From the NCBI GenBank assembly GCA_963854835.1, contig OY978528.1, forward strand, positions 9,084,242-9,148,241: DNA of 64,000 nt, given 5' to 3'. Below the pieces are notes generated by a model that made no database searches, was not told where the DNA came from, and saw only the letters and a list, made by a program, of their open reading frames with translations. This document shows, piece after piece, positions 61,267 through 64,000 of the stretch; within the stretch, counting starts at the first letter, position 1, and every line of letters begins with the position of its first letter. The stretch comes from Megamerina dolium (taxonomy: Eukaryota; Arthropoda; Insecta; Diptera; Megamerinidae). The position numbers and the translations under genes were made by a program.

Positions 61267-63585
61267 ATGGCAACTTACGATCTCTTCAGAGCTGCCGTGG
61301 AAGATATTATTGATTTTGATAGCAATTTTCATGCCATCAACCCAGAAGCTCATAACAAAATTAGCTTGGAGGCACAGAAAAAGCAATTCCTATCCCTATG
61401 GAGTGATTGCAAAACGGCATATTACTCTCTCATGACAGAGGAAGTAGCTGAAGATGTTGACGTTAATCAAATTAAAGATGCATATACGGAGTGCTTAACC
61501 TCTTATGTCCGGTGCCTCTCTGCAATCAACGCTCATCTTCACGAGCTGAGTTCCGAAGTGGTACCCCCCGCAATTTCCTCTTCTCTCGTTGAAAACATAT
61601 CTCATCAACATTCATTTCCTGCAGTTCTTCACAAGCTGAGATCCGAAGTGATACCCCCCGCAATTTCCTCTTCCACCGCTGAAAATATACCCCGTCAACC
61701 TTCATTTCCGACTGTGCTTCACGAGCTGAGTTTCGAGATGGCATCCCCCGCAGTTTCCTCTTCTCCGGCAATTCCGAATCCACACGTTGAGAAAATAAAT
61801 GAACATTCATTTCCCGCTGTTCAGCTGCCTCCATGCGACACCCCATGTTTTTCTGGCGATTATGTGTCATGGCCAAGTTTTCGCGACATGTTTACGGCCT
61901 TATATCGCAATAACCCCCGGCTGTCGCCAGTGGAAAAATTATACCACTTGCTTCAGAAAACCCGAGGCGAAGCACATAATATCATTCAGTCTACTCCCTT
62001 GACTAATGATGGCTTCGCACTAGCATGGCACAATCTCGAGGAGAGATATGAAAATATGAGAATTCTGGTCAACTTACAGTTGAAATCCCTTTTCACTCTC
62101 CAGCCGCTAACTCGAGAAACCGGCCCCAACTTAAAGCGACTGCAACGCACTATAAATGACAGCATCACAAACTTGAAGCTGTTAAATATTGATACCTCTC
62201 ATTGGGATGCGATTATCGTGTACTTGTGTTCCACAAAGATTCCCGATACGACTCTGTGTCTTTGGGAGCAGTCTCTGAAAAATAAACGAGAAATCCCGAA
62301 GTGGAGTGACTTCGACGCCTTTTTAACAGAACGGTATCAGACCTTGGAATCGGTCTCCGATATCAGAAGTGGTTCTCGGCAACTCAGCCAGCCACAGAAT
62401 CGGCCATTTAGCCAGCCAGTGAATCGACAACCCGGTCGGTTCGACCCCCCCAGGCGATCGTACAGTCCTCCAACGGCTTCCAAGATGGTCGGCATTTATC
62501 ACAACAACATTGTAACTCGCGGTTGCCCACTATGCAGAAATTCACATTCTCTTCGCTCATGTCCCGATTTCTTAAAGTTGTCAATAGAAGAACGTTACAA
62601 TGTCGTCAGAAGGCACAAGCTCTGTACCAATTGTTTTGCTAATTCACACGAATTTAGTAATTGCAAGAGCTTATTCACGTGTTCATTCTGCCAGAAAAAG
62701 CATCACTCTCTGCTTCACAGGTCGGTGAATGAACCCAGCACTCATTGTGAGACGACGTCAACTCCCGGTATATCATCATCTCAACATTCCCACCATCTAT
62801 CTTCTTCTCAGCTGCAAACTGTTGCAAAGGAAAAATGCAATACAGTTTTGGATACAGCTCCTATCAAGAAAATCCGCAATTCAATAAATACGACATCCCG
62901 AAGAACGGTTTCATCGTTCCATAGCAAAATCAGTTTCGATAAAGTTCCACATTCATCTTCTTACGTTCGATGTGATAAGCTTCAGACGCAAATGAGTAGT
63001 CGAAAACACGCTACAATTCCCAATAAAAACCTCCAAACAAGTAAGAGCGTTATTTCGTTAAACACTACTATTTCGAAGACATGCTGCCCGCTATGTAGAG
63101 GCATGCACCCCCTACGACAATGCACAGAGTTTTCCAAACTTAAGGTGGAAGAGAGAATACTCTTTGTGCGTCAGTATCAGATTTGCATAAACTGCTTGGC
63201 CACATCGCATACCTTTGCCAGGTGTCATAGCGAGTTTTCATGCCGTATTTGTGGGAAGCAACATCATTCCCTGCTTCACAGAGCACGGCATGACCCGAGA
63301 GCAAAGCGGAAAGTTCACCGTTATGCAATGCTCCCCCCAGATGCAAAGGATCGACCTTACAGATCGTATCCAAAAAGAGGACAATTCCCGTCAAATGTAT
63401 TTCCCACCCGTAATACTTGTCGTACAGCGATATTCAACGGATTATCGAGTTCTACGTATCACTCCCCACAAAAGGCTCGTACAATCAACGAGAGGACTTC
63501 TACTTGCATGACAATACATACGATCCCGCCTAATATTGGCCCCCAAAACTGTCACGTAAAAGGTGATTTGAAGATTGTGGCTTGA
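61267..63585 (+). CDS. gag: BEL/Pao retrotransposon Gag polyprotein (DUF1759 and duplicated zinc modules)
   Basis: An uninterrupted 772-codon ORF. The ATG at 61267 has a good context (A at -3, G at +4). Residues 1-90: helical N-terminus. Residues about 92-181: three 30-residue tandem repeats beginning HELSSEV / HKLRSEV / HELSFEM (90-bp DNA repeats at 61540, 61630, 61720). Residues about 186-360: the DUF1759-type Gag core, with CDTPCFSGDYVSWPSFRDMF, LSPVEKLYHL and W..LEERY. Residues 420-485: Cys/His zinc module CPLC...H.LR.C, LC.NC....H....C, C..C...HHSLLHR. Residues 606-672: a second copy of that module (CCPLCRGMHPLRQC ... HHSLLHR). Gag assembles retrotransposon particles and binds RNA. BEL elements usually have one long gag-pol frame; here a stop follows at 63583-63585. 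Confidence 0.92.
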   Translation: MATYDLFRAAVEDIIDFDSNFHAINPEAHNKISLEAQKKQFLSLWSDCKTAYYSLMTEEVAEDVDVNQIKDAYTECLTSYVRCLSAINAHLHELSSEVVPPAISSSLVENISHQHSFPAVLHKLRSEVIPPAISSSTAENIPRQPSFPTVLHELSFEMASPAVSSSPAIPNPHVEKINEHSFPAVQLPPCDTPCFSGDYVSWPSFRDMFTALYRNNPRLSPVEKLYHLLQKTRGEAHNIIQSTPLTNDGFALAWHNLEERYENMRILVNLQLKSLFTLQPLTRETGPNLKRLQRTINDSITNLKLLNIDTSHWDAIIVYLCSTKIPDTTLCLWEQSLKNKREIPKWSDFDAFLTERYQTLESVSDIRSGSRQLSQPQNRPFSQPVNRQPGRFDPPRRSYSPPTASKMVGIYHNNIVTRGCPLCRNSHSLRSCPDFLKLSIEERYNVVRRHKLCTNCFANSHEFSNCKSLFTCSFCQKKHHSLLHRSVNEPSTHCETTSTPGISSSQHSHHLSSSQLQTVAKEKCNTVLDTAPIKKIRNSINTTSRRTVSSFHSKISFDKVPHSSSYVRCDKLQTQMSSRKHATIPNKNLQTSKSVISLNTTISKTCCPLCRGMHPLRQCTEFSKLKVEERILFVRQYQICINCLATSHTFARCHSEFSCRICGKQHHSLLHRARHDPRAKRKVHRYAMLPPDAKDRPYRSYPKRGQFPSNVFPTRNTCRTAIFNGLSSSTYHSPQKARTINERTSTCMTIHTIPPNIGPQNCHVKGDLKIVA
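61540..61809 (+). repeat. Three 90-bp tandem repeats inside gag
   Basis: Unit starts at 61540, 61630 and 61720 (CACGAGCTGAG, CACAAGCTGAG, CACGAGCTGAG), each followed by CCCCCGCA(A/G)TTTCCTCTTC. They are in frame and encode 30 residues each. Recent in-frame expansion is likely. Confidence 0.92.
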
Positions 63586-64000
63586 GCAACATATAAGCCT
63601 CTGATGCCACACCCGTATTATGTAGCAACGTTTTGTCAGATTATACGATACTGACCGTCATACGCATCCCTCTCTCACATGGTTCAGTTCACTGTAACTG
63701 CCCGATTTAATTCCCGAACTTCTACGAAGCTTCAATGGAACTATGCACTGGCATAGTGTATATGCGTATGAATAATCCCATGTGTTATTTTCACATAATT
63801 TGCTACATATTCATGAGCTGAGTCATCATGAACCCAAGACACGCAGATTCTATCCGAGTTTATAACTTGTCACGAGCGTTGCATATTATGGCAATCCCGA
63901 CAATATGGAAAAATTAATGCTGCAAGCGCTCTACGAGCTCTAGGTTTGTCAACTACGTTGACTTCTCGAAACCTTTGATCTGGTCTACGACCAGCCCTGA
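63586..64000 (+). other. Post-gag sequence without a visible pol frame
   Basis: All three forward frames contain several stops within 415 bp. I find no aspartic protease motif (D[ST]G context) or other pol block. It could be a degenerated start of pol, an untranslated 3' region of a gag-only element, or spacer before pol. The window ends here. Confidence 0.5.

Overview
This is a 64 kb, strongly AT-rich stretch of an insect nuclear genome, most likely a higher fly. The tephritid group is my best guess, from the mix of mariner, mini-me/DINE-like, BEL/Pao and RNase H-bearing LINE remnants and the many ACTCGTA/TACGAGTA words. I find no convincing host protein-coding gene, rRNA gene or functional tRNA gene. 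It reads like a gene desert or a very large intron filled with old transposable elements, simple repeats and several tandem arrays with units near 150-165 bp.

Layout. 0-9 kb: a 372-bp internally deleted mariner (572-943), the 3' end of an RNase H-type LINE (about 1.9-2.5 kb) with a separate RT scrap, a broken mariner transposase (4.68-5.43 kb, minus strand) lying between pieces of a tRNA-derived SINE, a 242-bp MITE with about 60-bp inverted repeats (7068-7309) and a second long SINE copy (8.3-8.6 kb). 10.9-12.5 kb: a mini-me/DINE-1-type (non-autonomous Helentron-like) element with a (GTCY)n tract, ATACCCTGCATA ends, eight 142-156 bp units and a terminal hairpin. 13.2-14.9 kb: two decayed LINE fragments with RT and C-terminal domains. 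16.7-38.5 kb: foldback-type elements, a 110-bp (AT)n, a 188-bp duplication, arrays with 164-, 153- and about 152-bp units, an inverted satellite array, and a LINE in which the ORF1 head is joined in frame to RNase H. 40.3-41.4 kb: a TATCGATA-rich repeat. 43.5-44.5 kb: a 981-bp mariner with TIRs and an intact catalytic D,D34D set but a frameshift. 47.6-48.75 kb: a second mini-me-like element with a 306-bp higher-order unit. 51.2-52.35 kb: a tandem array with a 164-bp period.

The right end (about 59.0-64 kb) is the most intact feature: the 5' half of a BEL/Pao LTR retrotransposon, with a candidate 5' LTR, a primer-binding site matching tRNA-Tyr, a 1.7 kb leader with a possible intron, and an uninterrupted 772-codon gag ORF. 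The Gag has three 30-residue tandem repeats, a DUF1759-type domain and two copies of the Cys/His zinc module, then a stop. No protease or RT reading frame is visible in the remaining 415 bp, so it may be a gag-only element or a gag put to host use.

Nothing here forms an operon-like system. The shared theme is mobile elements and the tandem repeats they appear to seed. All family assignments come from motif reading without database searches.
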